Source: Cryptomeria japonica (Eukaryota; Streptophyta; Pinopsida; Cupressales; Cupressaceae). Taken from it: 64,000 nucleotides of DNA. This document shows, piece by piece, positions 21,831-34,887 of this stretch. The stretch lies in the NCBI RefSeq assembly GCF_030272615.1, contig NC_081412.1, forward strand, positions 542,644,335 through 542,708,334, read 5' to 3'. The notes under the pieces are model-generated. The model ran no database searches and was not told the DNA's origin. It saw nothing but the letters and a program-made list of their open reading frames with translations. The position numbers and the translations under genes are program-made. The first letter of the stretch is position 1, and the number at the start of each line of letters is the position of its first letter.

Positions 21831-23222
21831 TGATAATATGATGAAACTATAAAGATATGGTTAATTACTGAGAGGAGGGGGTGAATCAATAGATAGAAAA
21901 AAAAACTAAACTTGCACCAAACAAACTTTCAAAACTAAATTAACTCACAATGTATACCGATTTAGACATTCAGATAAATATGCAACTGCACTATTAAACT
22001 TTACTGATTGTCTTAATAACCAGTGATACAATGCAACAGATCTTGAAACTTAAATACCATCTAACAAAAACTTAAACAACTTTACTAGTACCAGCTATAA
22101 CATGTTTTAGATCATTTTTGATCATTCAAATATATCTATGCAAATTTACCAGTCATTCAAATCAACCATATCAAAAACACATCAACAAAATCATTCACCA
22201 CTTGACACAATGATTTTTCATGTGGAAACCCAAATGGGAAAAACCATGGTGGGGATGAATACCCACAAGTATTTTGAACTCTTCTAAAGTTTGCCCTATT
22301 AGGAGCCAGGCCTAGTTAGAAGCTTATACAACAATGTCTTGTTAGGAATAGATCCAATTAAGGACCACTTGGTTAAGGGATTTACTACAAATACCATGTT
22401 AAAGGAAATACTCGGTTAAAGGTAACCTCAGTGAAGGATTTTAAATCCAAGCTAATGGATCACTTGGTTAGAGTATTTTAATAACAAGCCTATTAAAGAT
22501 TAGCCAGTTGAGGGATTTAATTGTTGTAATGGTTAGAGAATAATAGGTTCTTGACTGATTTGGAAATATCACTTCCTTTCTTAATCAGATCCTTTACAAC
22601 TCCTATCTGCCTTCACATCATTCTGTAGACACAACTCCTGGTTCGACAACAATCACTATCACACTTAACCAAATTGCCAACACTGTTACAAAACAATTCA
22701 TCAAACTTATAAACAAATACATTAGGTCGGTAAAACAACACAAACCCTATAAATATCATAGAGATTGCAAATATATTGGTTCAATCTTGACCGTAAGATT
22801 ACATGCAATCAACATTACATTCTTCTAGGCATTTACAACTATTCCTGGATCACCGCACTTTGAATTTGTAACTCATCACACGTTTGTCACTTCATACTAT
22901 GCATTTGATCATTCTCAAGATAAACGGTTATTTCTAATGCACCAAATCCATTTCAAACATATCACGTACAATGTGCTTACATGGCATCATCATCACCGAT
23001 CATCATTCAGTCATAGATCATCACAACCGTTCTCCAAATTTCATCGGTTAGGGTTCCGCATCTCAACTGGTTAGGGTTACCAGTTGATATTCACTACTTC
23101 AATATTGGTTTCTTTACTACAAAATTACCAGTTGCAATACTTGCTTCATTACCGGTTACAATTGACATCAACATGACAACACTACCATACTCCTTCAATG
23201 CAATCTTCATGCAATGCCAACA
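21831..23222 (-). repeat. C 3' LTR
   Basis: 1,392 bp, TGATAATATGATG...AATGCCAACA. It carries the shared GGGAAAAACCATGGTGGGG block near 22235 and GTTAAGG-type motifs at 22310-22530. It lacks the clear telomere-like repeat of the B/D/E/F family. Confidence 0.88.
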
Positions 23223-23594
23223 TTATCCCCCTTTGGCATTGATGGCAATACAAATATCAATACTAATTGATTTCCATGATTGATAGTAAAGCACATACAT
23301 AGGTATAGGAATCTCGGTTTAAATTTTCCAATCATATGTTGTCCTTCAACTGAATCTTCATATCATCAGCTGGTAGTTGGTCTACAATCTATCTTATCTC
23401 CTTGACATATAAAACTATCAATCGTACACTTCTCCCACTTTGATAACAATGACAAAGTGAAGATAAACCAATCCATGCTTCATCGATTTGCAATTAGCTT
23501 CTCCCCCTATGGATTAGCTCCATTCTTCACCAATCATTCCTTAAGATTTTCAATAGGCTCTAGAATTGATGGCTTCCCTATCTTATTAATTGAC

Positions 23595-26500
23595 TTAATG
23601 TATGGGTACAACCCCTAACTTACCTCTAAGATACTCAAATGTAGCCTTAGGCAGAGGCTTAGTAAATGTATCTGCTAGCTATTCTTTAGTGGAAACATGC
23701 TCCAGTGACACATCCTTACTTTGAAATTTCTCTCTTAGGAAATGATGCTTCAGCTCTATATTCTTTGTCCTAGCATGCAACACCGGGTTCTTTGAAATAT
23801 TGATAGCACTTGTGTTATCACAAAAAATTCTTACTAGTTTAAGATATCTTCAACTTGAAACCTTCCAATATGTGTTTCATCCAGATTGCTTGGGTACACT
23901 TCATGCAAGCTGCAACATACTCAGCTTCTGCTATTGATTGAGAGATACAACTTTGTTTCTTGCTGCTCCAAGATACTAATCTTCCTCCAAGAAAGAATGG
24001 TCCTCTGGTTGTACTCTTCTTGTCATCAATATTTCCTGCCCAATCTGCATCAGTATAGACCTTTAAGTCAAAATTTACTGCATATGGATACCATAATCCA
24101 TAATCAATAGTGCCTTTCAAGTATCTGAAAATTGTTTTGGTTGCAATCATGTGTGACTCCTTCGGACTTTCTAAAATTTGGCAACCAATCCTACTGCATG
24201 AGCAATGTCCGGTTTGCTGTGGACAACATAATGTAGCTTACCTATCATGGATATATATTCCTTTTCATCAACTAGTGTAGAATCATCTTCCTTTGATAGT
24301 TTACAACTTGTAACCATTGGTGTTCCAACTAGTTTACAATCTCCCATTTGAAAAGTTCTTAACACCTCCTTCACATACTTGGATTGAATAATAAAAATAC
24401 CTTCCTTCATCTGTTGGATTCGCAAACCTATGAAATTTTTTATCTCACCTACTAGTGACATCTCAAACTCATTCTTCATTTTATTAGCAAAATCATGACA
24501 CATATCATAATTTCCTCCAAAAATGATATCATCAACAAATACCTCACTTACTAGTATCTTGTCTCCTTCTGTCTTGAGATATATATTGCTATCTTCACTA
24601 GTTCTTTGAAAACCTATCTTTACTAAGTGAGAGTGAAATCTTTCATACCATGCTCTTGGTGCTTGTTTCAAACCATATAGTGCCTTGTAGATTGCACACC
24701 ATATCCTTTTCCTCAGTCAATGCATAACGATCTAGCTATTCTATGTAGACTTCTTCTTTCAATATTCCATTTAAAAATGTTGACTTAACATCCGTCTGAT
24801 ATACTTTAAATCCTCTATATGTTGCAAATGCAAGTAGAGTCCTTACTCCATCTAATATTTCTACTTATGTAAATGTCTCACCATAGTCTTGACCTTCCTC
24901 TTGTGCATATCCTTTGCATACCAGTCTAGTTTTATTCATGACCACTACTCCATCTTCATTCAGTTTGTTTTAGAATACCCACTTTGTGCCTATTACATTC
25001 TTGTTTACTGGTTTGGGTACCAATGACCAAGTATTATTCTTCTCCATCTGTTTAAGTTCTTCTTCCATTGCCTTGAGCCAGTCTTCATCTGCAAAGGCTT
25101 CTTTTGCAGTTCTTGACTCAATGGTGGAGATCATACAAGAGTTTTCTCTTAGCCTTGTTCTAGTTAACACACTTGCATCTTTGTCTCCAATAATCTGATC
25201 AGGGCTATGAAAGTCTGACATACCTTGGAATAACATGATCTTGGTTTTCAAGTTCTTCTTCTTCTTCACTATCTTCATCTTTTGCTGAAACTTCCTGTTC
25301 TAGTTGAACTGGGGCTTCTGTATTCAGTTCTCCAACTTCTAGCTTTATCAGTTCTAGTTCCAAAAATAACATGTTAGGTTCTTCTTCTTCCTTCTCCTTA
25401 CTAGTTTCCTTTGATGTTTTAGGAAATTCATCAATTGGGACGTTGAGACTTTCAATGATCTTCTTAGTCCAATTGTTGTAGCACTTGTAAGCTTTTCTCT
25501 TGGTGGAGTAATCAAGAAATATTCCTTCATCACTCTTGCCATCAAACTTACCAATATAATCACTTTTTTAATAAAATATCTGCTACCAAAATTTTTGAAG
25601 TGACTGACATTTGGTGATCTACCATACCAGTATTAATAGGGTGTTTTGTCTTTACCTCTTTTCACCAATATCTGGTTCATTGTATAAACAACTATGCTGA
25701 CAACTTCTCTCCAAAATGTCTTAGCTACACCTCCTTGAATTAGCATAGTCCTAGCAACTTCAACTATTGACCGATTGTTCCTTTCTACAATACCATTCTG
25801 CTATGGTGTCCTTGGTGCAGATAGCTTCCTCTTGATTCCATTGTTTTCATAGTATCTAGTGAATTCCTTTGAATTAAATTCACCACTTTGATTAGTTCTT
25901 AAGCATTATATCCTCTTTCCACTTTCATTCTCAACCAAGGCTCTAAATGCCTTAAATTTGCTGAAAGCTTCTATTTTGTCTTTCAAGAATGTGACCCACA
26001 TCATCCTTGAGCAGTCATCAGTAAATATCATAAAGATCTCCTTGAATACTCCTAGTCCTCATTGGTCCACATAGGCCAGTATGAACCAAATCTAGCAAAT
26101 GTTCAGCTGAGAAAGATTTTGTCTTGAAGGTTAAGGATGTCATTTTCCCTAACTGACATTCCTTGCACAAAGCATTCACCATTTTTTTCAACTATGGAAA
26201 ACCTCTTACATATTTTGACTTGCTAACTCTTACAATGTTATTAAAATTTATATGGCAAAACCTCTGATGCCAAAGCCAACTATCTTCTACTTTTGCAATC
26301 AAACAACTATTGACTTTAGAGTTTAAGTGAAATAAGTTACCTCTGGTTTGTTTTCCAGTTGCAATCAATTCACCTTTACTTCTAAAGATCTTGCAAACTC
26401 CATTCTTGAGTTCTAATGGGTAACCTTTGTCATTTAGTTGAGCAACACTCAAAAGATTATGTTTCATACCTTCAACCTAGTAGACATCATCTGCACTACT

Positions 26501-27689
26501 CTTACCATTTAGGGAGATGGATCCTTTCTCTTTCACCATGCAGGGAGAGTTGTTCCCAAATCTCACAACACCTCCATAAAGCTCTTCCAATGTAAGAAAA
26601 TTTCTCCAATCACCGGTCATGTGGTTTGAACCACCACTGTCTATAATCGAGTCATATCAACTATCCAAGTGAAAGATCAATAGCTTCTGATCTGATATCT
26701 CTTCTTTGATAGAAACAAAAACAATGTCCTCATTTGCATCACCCTCTGACTCTTCATCTATAATACCTCTATCCACTGCAATGAGACAATTCCTTTTTCC
26801 TTTTCCTTTTAATTTCATATATTTCTCCCATTTTTCCTCATTATCTCCATTAGGATAGTTAGCAGCAATATGTCCTATCTGGTTGCATGCAAAGCATTTC
26901 AGTGGTAATTTACCTCTATACTTATTGATACCTTTGGCTAACCGCTTGGCCAACAATGCTTCAAGTTCAATCAGACTATCATCATCATCTACCTCTTTGT
27001 TGGATCTAGATTCATGTCTGTAACTAGCTTCTCTACTTTTCCTTACCGAAGGGGATGAGACTGAGGCTTTAAATGCATATTCTGACATCTAACCACTTCC
27101 ATCAAAACTATTGAATTCAAAAGCAATCAATTTATCAATGATAGAGTCAAGAGTTACCTTTGTCTTGTCAATAGATTTGAGTTCTTGAATAGCTGCAACT
27201 GTGATATCATAGACCGATAGAAGGGTTCTCAACACCTTGCTAACCATAGTGGCATCCTCCATTGTACCTACAACACTTTTGATTTATCTAACTATCTCCT
27301 TAATTCTCTAACCATACTGCTGAAGGTTTCCACCTTCAACCATTCACATATCATTAAATTTTCCTCAGAATCTCTTCCTTGACCATTTTGACATGCTCAT
27401 CACCACCATAGATTTCTTCCAGTTTCTTCCAAACTTCATATGCAGTCTCCAATCCATGAACATAAACATACTCTGAATATGACAAGGTACTGATGATAGC
27501 TTCCAATGCTTGATTGTTCTCCTATTTCTCCTTCTTCTAATCATCTGTCAAAATTTCACTAGGAAAGTTACACTTAGTAACAACATGTTCCCAATACTGG
27601 CTTCCTAAGCTCTTGATGCAAATATTCATCCTATCACTCTAGTTTTTGTAGTTATCTCTATTAAACTTTGAACTTTCTCTCTTCATCAT
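23595..27689 (-). pseudogene. C Gag-Pol polyprotein, disrupted
   Basis: Start MMKRESSKFNRDNY at 27689; the end is at YLRGKLGVVPIH (stop at 23595). Gag is heavily broken between 27089 and 27689. The CCHC knuckle CFACNQIGHIAANY (about 26855-26900) has lost its last Cys. The protease site reads IDSGGSNHMT, with the catalytic DSG kept. Integrase shows WHQRFCH for the zinc finger, but the first catalytic Asp is lost (HTGLCGP for HTDLCGP). RT (24171-24671 plus broken parts to about 25280) keeps FVDDIIFGG. RNase H covers about 23595-24150. Many stops and frameshifts occur, most densely in Gag and integrase. It is a dead copy. Confidence 0.88.
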
Positions 27690-27745
27690 TTTCTCCTAGA
27701 TATTTTCCTCAAGCTATTAGGCTTATACTTAAGAGGACCTAGATT

Positions 27746-27757
27746 GCTCTGATACCA
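27746..27757 (-). other. C primer binding site
   Basis: TGGTATCAGAGC on the minus strand, two bases inside the 5' LTR, a full match to the initiator Met tRNA end. Confidence 0.88.
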
Positions 27758-27759
27758 AT

Positions 27760-28575
27760 TGATAATATGATTAAACTATAAAGATCTAGTCAACTACTGA
27801 GAGGGGGGGGGGGGGGGGGGGTGAATTAGTAGAGAGAAAACAAACTAAACTTTCACCAAACAAACTTTCAAAACTGAATTAACTCACAATGTATACCAGT
27901 TTAGACATAGACAAATCTGCAACTACATTGTTAAACATTATCGGTTGTCCTAATACTCAGTGATACAATGCAACAGATCTTGAAACTTAAATACCATCTG
28001 ACAAAACCTTAAACAAATTTACTAATACTAGTTATAAAATGTTTCAGATTATTTCTGGTCATTGAAATATATCTATGCAAATTTAACAGTCATTCATATC
28101 AACCATATCAAAAACACATCCAAAAAAATCATTCTCTACTTGACACAATGATTTTTCATGTGGAAACCCAAATGGGAAAAACCACAGTGAGGATGAATAA
28201 CCACAAGTATTTTGAACTCTTCTGAAGTTTTCCCTATTAGGAGCCAATCCCGATTAGAATATTATACAATAATGTCCTATTAGGAACAAATCCGGTTAAG
28301 GACCACTTGTTTAAGGGATTGACTACAAATACCTTGTTAAATGCAATACTTGGTTAAAGGTAACCTCAATGGAGGATTTCAAATCCAAGCTAATGGATCA
28401 CCTAGTTAGAGGATTTCAACAACAAGCCTGTTAAAGCTTACCCGATTAAGGGATTTAACTATTGTAATGGTTAGAGAACAACAAGTTCTTGACTGATCTG
28501 GAAATAAAACTTCCATGCTTAATCAAATGCTTTACAACTCCTATCTTCCTTCACATCATTCTGTAGAAACACCTC
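27760..28575 (-). repeat. C 5' LTR, truncated by B
   Basis: It matches the first part of 21831-23222. It contains an unbroken run of 19 G at 27803-27821, where the partner LTR has only short runs. It stops at 28575 against the TGTTGGCA start of B. The last five bases, ACCTC, are the expected target duplication of B. Confidence 0.85.
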
Positions 28576-28712
28576 TGTTGGCATATAATGATATGATGAC
28601 AATGTATGTTGTCATTGATTTCAATAAGTATAGGTGAACCAGTATGAAGATTGGAAAAAATTGTTATTGATGTTCAAGTTGGAGAACTGGTATGGAGAGA
28701 TGAAGTGAACCG
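28576..28712 (+). repeat. B LTR1, 5' piece
   Basis: Starts TGTTGGCATATAATG, matching the other B LTR starts, and runs to GAAGTGAACCG, where element A is inserted. The last five bases AACCG are one copy of A's target duplication. Confidence 0.85.
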
Positions 28713-30259
28713 TGTTGGCATTACAAAAAGTTGGGAGATTGTTAGCATTACAATAAGTTTGATGGTTGATGATATTGAGAAGGTTGTTGGAGATGAATGA
28801 TATAATTGATAAAGGATGATTACTATCTTAATATTATTATTTTGTCATTGATGTCAAGCAATTGATTTTCTGATTCAGTATGATATTGCCATATCTTAAA
28901 AAGTATGTTTTGATGAGTATAAAGATGTCTGTAAATGACACGGAAAGAATGTGAAAATAAAGGGGAGTAATAAGTTATTCAATGGGAAACTATTACCGAG
29001 TTAGACAGTGATGAGATTATGATGTTTTGATTGTTTTGATATCCTATATATATGTATTCAAAGACTGAACAAGAAGGAGAAAATATTTCATGCAATAGAA
29101 TGAGTAAAGGTTTGATACTATTCTATTTTACCAAGCAAGGAACTAGTCGGTAAACTCCAAGGTTATCGATGTCGGTTAAAGAAGGAAAAAGTCACCCAGA
29201 AGAGAATGTCTATCGAGTAAAGTTCAATATTAATCAAGTATCAACCGAGTAGTAACAGAATGCATTAAATGAGTGAATACATTATTAAATGAAGGATGCC
29301 AATGAGCTGGAGATTTATTGAAGATTGGAAAGTCATGCAAGAAGTTTGTTAAGGACCAACAACATTGCGAATTCAAGAGTTAGATCTACAACATAGATTG
29401 AATGGTCCTAACTGAGCACAAGTACCAAGGAATGATACAAGTTTCAAGGTAAGATAAAACATTTTTTTGATTGCAGGATTCAATGAACCTAGTCAAGTTT
29501 GAAGATCCCATGGCTAGGATTAATCATGAGAAATATGATTAAGGAGATTAAGCAATAAGGAATTGCTTATAAATAAAGAGTAGTTGAAGAACAAAGTATG
29601 TGGGCAAACTGGAAGCATAGTGATGCTACAATGGTGATTATCGAGTATAGAAGATTGAAGATCTGATTGAAGAACATATTGAGAAGCCCAGCAAGGAGAA
29701 AGATAAGTCTTATGACAATATTATCTTGAGCACATTGAGCACATAGAATCTGCTTTAACATTTTAGATGTGAAGTTGCAGATATATTTTATTACTGTTAT
29801 TTATTTTTGTAAGTGATAGGAAATCTCTTAACCGAGTGGACTTAACAGTATTATTTGTAAAACCTCTTGGAAGGTAACATTTTGAATGAGTGTTTGAAAT
29901 CCTTTGACAAGGTCAGTTCTAACAAAGTGAAGATTCTAACAAATCTGAGGGAAATCCCTTAACCAGGTCACATCTAGCAATGTGTATGTAATCTTTAACA
30001 GGATTTGTTTTTAACCAAGCATACTCTAGAAGAGTATATTTTCTTGTGGGTCTAAAATCCCATAGTGGTTTTTCCCTATTAGGGTTTCCACATTAAATCT
30101 GGTGTCAAATGTGATTTAATGTTTTATGTTTATCTGTTTATGAGTTTGAATGATTTACAGTCATAGTTGCATATCAAGTAAGTGCTACTGAGGTTGAATC
30201 TGATTAAAGTATTGATTATTGAGGTTATCTGATTCATCCCCCCTCTCATCTAACTAACA
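28713..30259 (+). repeat. A 5' LTR
   Basis: 1,547 bp, TGTTGGCATTAC...CTAACTAACA. It opens with a short internal duplication of a GGGAGATTGTTGGCATTACAA-type phrase. The GTGGTTTTTCCC block lies near 30066 and CCCCCCTCTC near the end. Confidence 0.88.
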
Positions 30260-30261
30260 AT

Positions 30262-30273
30262 TGGTATTTGAGC
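30262..30273 (+). other. A primer binding site, degraded
   Basis: TGGTATTTGAGC, ten of twelve bases matching the TGGTATCAGAGC site of the other copies. Confidence 0.7.
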
Positions 30274-30321
30274 TTGGAATCTAGAAGAAAAGTTTAAAGG
30301 TACTTGAGGCAAGATCCGAAG

Positions 30322-33300
30322 ATGTATAAAAGGGATGCACCAAAGCTGAACAAGTCAAGTTTCACCACATGGCAGAAAAGGATGAAGCTGGACTTATCAA
30401 GAATTGGAGAATATGCAACATATTATCTGGAGAAGGATTATATTGAACCTAGCACCTACCCTATGACAATGGAATAAATAAAGGCAAAACAAGAACACAT
30501 TCAAGCAATGATAGAGATAACATCAGCTTTGACCGACTTAGAGTTTAATGATCTAGAAGGTTGTAATGATGCCAAAGCAATGTCGAATAAGCTCACATCT
30601 TTGGATGGTGGAGATGAACATGTTCAAAGAGCATAAGAAGATAGTCTAAGAGGACAACTTGAATCCATGAGAATGAATGAAGGTGAGAACATTATCCAAT
30701 ATAGTACAAGGTTAAAGGAAACTGTCAATCAAATCAAAGGAGCAGGAGGAATTATTGAAGAAAAGGATGTAACAAGTAAGTTGCTAGGAACTCTTCTACC
30801 TGCTTATGCCATTAGAGTCTCTAAAATTAATGAATTGAGGTCTGTACCAAACATGCCAGTCTCTTTGGATGCTACTATCGGTAAGATACATGCTTTTGAG
30901 TTAAGTAATTTTGATAATAGTGGGTCTTCGGTAAACAAAGTTAAATCTGCATTCAGTTCTTTTCATCTCAGTGAATCTGAAGATTATAATGATAGAATGT
31001 CTAAGTATGCTGAAGGAAATCACAGTGGAGCAAGTGAGAGATTTCGTAAAAACATGGAAGAAGTACACAAACTATATGAGGAAATTAGAAAGCAAGAAGA
31101 GTTTGAAGCATTATTGGCCAGAAGGTTACCGAGAGGCAAAGGTAAGTATAAAGGGAAGTTACCTTTAAAATATTTTAATTGTGATAAAATTGGACATATG
31201 GCTTCTAACTGTCCTAAAAAAGATGATGAAAAGAAAGAATACTGAGATGACAAACAGAAAGAAAACCAATATAGAAGGCACTAAGACTTCAAAAGGAGAG
31301 ATAGAAAGACATGCCTAGTAGCTGACAAGGAATCTAATGATGATAAATATGATGAGACTGAGATAGAGGAAGTTGTATATGTGGCTATCAAAGATGGATC
31401 AGATGAAGAAAGGTATGAAGAAAAAGCCTTAATATCACACATAAATAAAAAATTATTCTTGGATCATAGATAGTGGATGCTCACATCACATGACATGTGA
31501 TAAACATAAGTTTGTTAAATTAGAAGATTATGATGGAGGTTATGTAAGATTTGGTAATGATGCACCATGTCTTGTGAAAGGTAAAGGCTCAATTACACTT
31601 CTTGACAATGCTAAATGTGATGATGTATATTGGGTTGAAGGTCTGAAATACAATTTGTTGTGTGTAGCACAGCTAAATAATATAGGATACCGAATAGAAT
31701 TTCAGAAAGGAATTGTCAAAGTTCATGATAGACATGGAAAGTTGACTGCTACTGGGACTCAAACAAGAGGTAATACATTTCACCTTGACTCAACTTGGAA
31801 CAATTGTCTGTATGCAAAAATAGAAGATACCTGGTTATGGCATAAAAGGTTTTGTCATGTAAATTTTGATAATCTGATCAAAATAAGTAAGAAGCATCGT
31901 GTAAGAGGTCTATCGAGCTTGGAAAAAACTGTGAATGCAATGTGCCGAGGATGCCAGATGGGTAAGATGACAAAATCAAGCTTTACAAGTAAGTCTTACA
32001 CTTCTAAAGGAATTTTAGATCTTGTACACACTAATCTTTGTGGTCCTATGAAAGTTCAAAGTTACTATGGTGATAAATACTTTATATTATTTGTGGATGA
32101 TTACTCAAGGATGATGTCAGTTATATTTCTAAAAGAGAAATCAGAAGCTTTTCAAATGTTCAAATGGTATAAGGCAAGAGTTGAAAAAGAAATAGGAAGA
32201 CAGTTGAAATGTCTTAGATCTGATAGAGGAGGAGAATTCATTTGTGATGAATTTAACTTATTTTGCAATGATCATGGTATAAAGAGACAAGTGTTAGCAC
32301 CAAGAACACCACAACAAAATGGAATGGCTGAAAGAAGGAATAGATCAATTGTAGATTGTGCTAGAACTTTGATGATTGAAAAGAGAGTACCTCAAATATT
32401 TTGGAGAGAAGCAATAAGCACTGCTGTTTACACCTTGAACCAAGTACAACTGAAGAAAGGAACTATGAAGACACCTTATAAAATCTAGTATGATAAGAAA
32501 CCAAATGTAAGTTATTTTAAAATATTTGGAAGTAGATGTTATGTTCACAAAGATGATATAAATGGAAAATTTGATCAGAAAAGTGAGGAAGGAACATTTC
32601 TTGGTTATTCCTCTAGGAGTAAAGCATTTAAATGTCTGATCAAATCATCTAACAAAATTGTGGAAAGTGAAATTGTGAAAATTGATAAATTTGCAGAAAG
32701 GAATGATGAAGGAAACTCCAAAGAAATAGAAGATTATGAAGAGTTTGTATATGTCCAACCGACAAGTTTTATCGAGAAAGATAATGAAGAAAATACTCAG
32801 TTACCGAGTGATGAAGAAGATCATACAGAGCCTATAAAACCTATATTAGCAAAATATGTCAGAAGAAATCATGCATCAAGTCAGATTATAGGAGATAAGG
32901 ATGCTCTAGTGATGACAAGGAACAAACTAAGACATAACACATGTCTAATATCCAAATTTGAACTGATGATAGTAAAAGAGGCATTAAGCAATGAAGATTG
33001 GGTGAATACTATGACAAAAGAGACTGATCAAATCAAGAAAAATGAAACATGGACACTAGTCCCAAGACCAAAAGAGAAAAATGTAATCGGTACAAAATGG
33101 ATTTTTCAGAAATAAGCTAAATGAAAAAGGTGAGGTCATTCGGAATAAAGCAAGGCTAGTTTGCAAAGGTTATGCTCAAGAAGAAGGAATAGACTATGGA
33201 AAGACTTTTGCACTTGTAGCAAGACTTGAAGGAGTAAGAACAATGTTGGCTTATGCTACTTACAAAAATTTCAAGGTATATCAAATGGATGTTAAATCTG

Positions 33301-34494
33301 CATTTTTGAATGGTATACTAGAAGAAGAAGTCTATATTGAACAACCTGAAGGATTTATTGAAGAGAAGAATAAAGATCAGGTATGTAAGTTGAATAAAGC
33401 TTTATATGATCTAAAGCAAGCACCTAGAGCATGGTATGAAAAGTTGCACTCTTAATAAAGATTGGATCTATAAGGACTAGTGAGAACAACAACATGTACA
33501 TGAAGAATGATGAGGAGAATGGAATATTGATGTCAACCATATTTGTTGATGATATTTTTTTTGTGGAAATGATTCTTTATGTAAGAACTTCAGAAATGAA
33601 ATGTGCAAAGAATTTGAGATGTCATTAATCAGTGAGATAAAGTATTTTATAGGTTTACAAATACTGCAAATGAAAAATGGGATTTTCATTACTCAATCCA
33701 AGTATATAAAGGAAATCTTGAAGAAATTTGGAATGGAGGATTCTAAACCTGTAAGTACTCCTATGACTACTAATTGTAAACTATCAAAGAATGATGAATC
33801 CACATCTATTGATGAGACACTTTACCAATCTATGACTAGAAAGTTGCAATATGTAGTTCACAGCAGGCCTGATATAGCACATGTAGTAGGTATAGCTGCA
33901 AGATTTTCTGCAGATCCCAAAGAAACTCATATGACAATAGTCAAACGAATTTTTAGATACTTGAGAGGCACAAATGATTATGGTCTACTATATGAAAAGA
34001 GGAATGATTTTGACCTAAAAGTCTATACTGATGCTGATTGGGCAAGAAATATTGATGACAGGAAAAAAACAAGAGGTGGAGATTTCTTTTTGGGAGAAAG
34101 ACTAGTAAGTTGGCTTAGGAAGAAACAAGAATGCATTTTACAGTCAACAACTGAAGCTGAATATGTCATTGCAGCATTGAATTATACCAATATAGCATGG
34201 ATCAAACAACTATTGGAAGGAATGAATGAGACAATTATTGAGCCAGTAACTATATTCTGTGATAATACAAGTGCTATTAACATTTCAAATAATCCGGTAA
34301 TGCACTCTAAGACACAACATATCTCTATAAAGTACCATGATCTTATAGAAGAAGTTCAAGAAAAGAATATTGTACTGGAATATGTTAGCACAAAGGAACA
34401 AATCATAGACATCTTCACACAGCCCCTGCCAAGGGACACTTTTGAGTATCTCAGAAGTAAGTTAGGGGTCCTACCCCTATCTAGTACTCACTGA
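30322..34494 (+). pseudogene. A Gag-Pol polyprotein, disrupted
   Basis: Start MYKRDAPKLNKSSF at 30322. Gag has early stops at 30475 and 30634. Its zinc knuckle reads YFNCDKIGHMASNC (31171-31213), with the first Cys changed to Tyr. Protease DSGCSHHMT lies near 31470, after a frameshift. Integrase (to 32488) has HTNLCGP, so the first catalytic Asp is Asn (32033-32035), while RSDRGGEF and AERRNR are kept. A stop ends it at 32486. RT (about 32950-33800) has a frameshift near 33113, a stop at 33453 and a frame slip just after VDD. The last 894 bp (33601-34494), covering the RT tail and RNase H, are an intact frame of 297 codons ending KLGVLPLSSTH. It is dead despite its youth. Confidence 0.9.
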
Positions 34495-34875
34495 TAGAGT
34501 TTGGTGACAACATCAATTCTATGACTCCATAGAATACTATTTGTGAGTTGATGTTGATTTACACACTTTAGAAGGATGTCTAAAGTTGAGCAAGAAACAG
34601 TAAATGAAGACAAGTTTCTCTAATCGAGATACATTTGTATATGTTTTTGAACTACAAGGAAATTACTTCATAGGGGGAGTAATTATGGATCAGCCTTCCT
34701 TTTGGCATTGTTGTCAAAGGGGGAGAAGATTATCAATGAGGAGAAGATTATAAAGAGGGGAAGTTTATCAAAGGCGGAGAAGACTACAAGACAAGTTTAC
34801 AGCTCAAGGATAACAAGGGAATAACAACCATTCAAATCAATTGGAATAAATCAAGTTGGTATTACCATCAATGCC

Positions 34876-34886
34876 AAAGGGGGAGA
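34876..34886 (+). other. A polypurine tract
   Basis: AAAGGGGGAGA just before the 3' LTR. A second AAAGGGGGAGA tract lies near 34716 beside TTTTGGCATTGTTG, and a third GGGGGAG near 34674. Confidence 0.85.
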
Positions 34887-34887
34887 T

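Larger units (their letters stand above)
21831..28575 (-). mobile_element. element C: Ty1/copia, cut by B
   Basis: C has a full 3' LTR (21831-23222), an internal region (23223-27759) and the first 816 bp of its 5' LTR (27760-28575). At 28575 the plus-strand B array begins. Comparison with the 3' LTR shows the cut falls at the position equal to about 22637, so some 585 bp of the 5' LTR must lie on the other side of B. The left flank is GTTTA (21826-21830); the matching copy should be found beyond B. C is a separate subfamily from B/D/E/F: its LTR begins TGATAATATGAT. Confidence 0.88.

Noticed and set aside
14237-34494. Endogenous pararetrovirus or retrovirus
   Set aside because: The order is protease - integrase - RT - RNase H, which is Ty1/copia; no movement protein, coat or envelope-like frame follows RNase H.
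33601-34494. Intact 297-codon frame as a functional host gene
   Set aside because: It is the open tail (end of RT, RNase H) of element A's broken polyprotein, with no start signal or promoter of its own.
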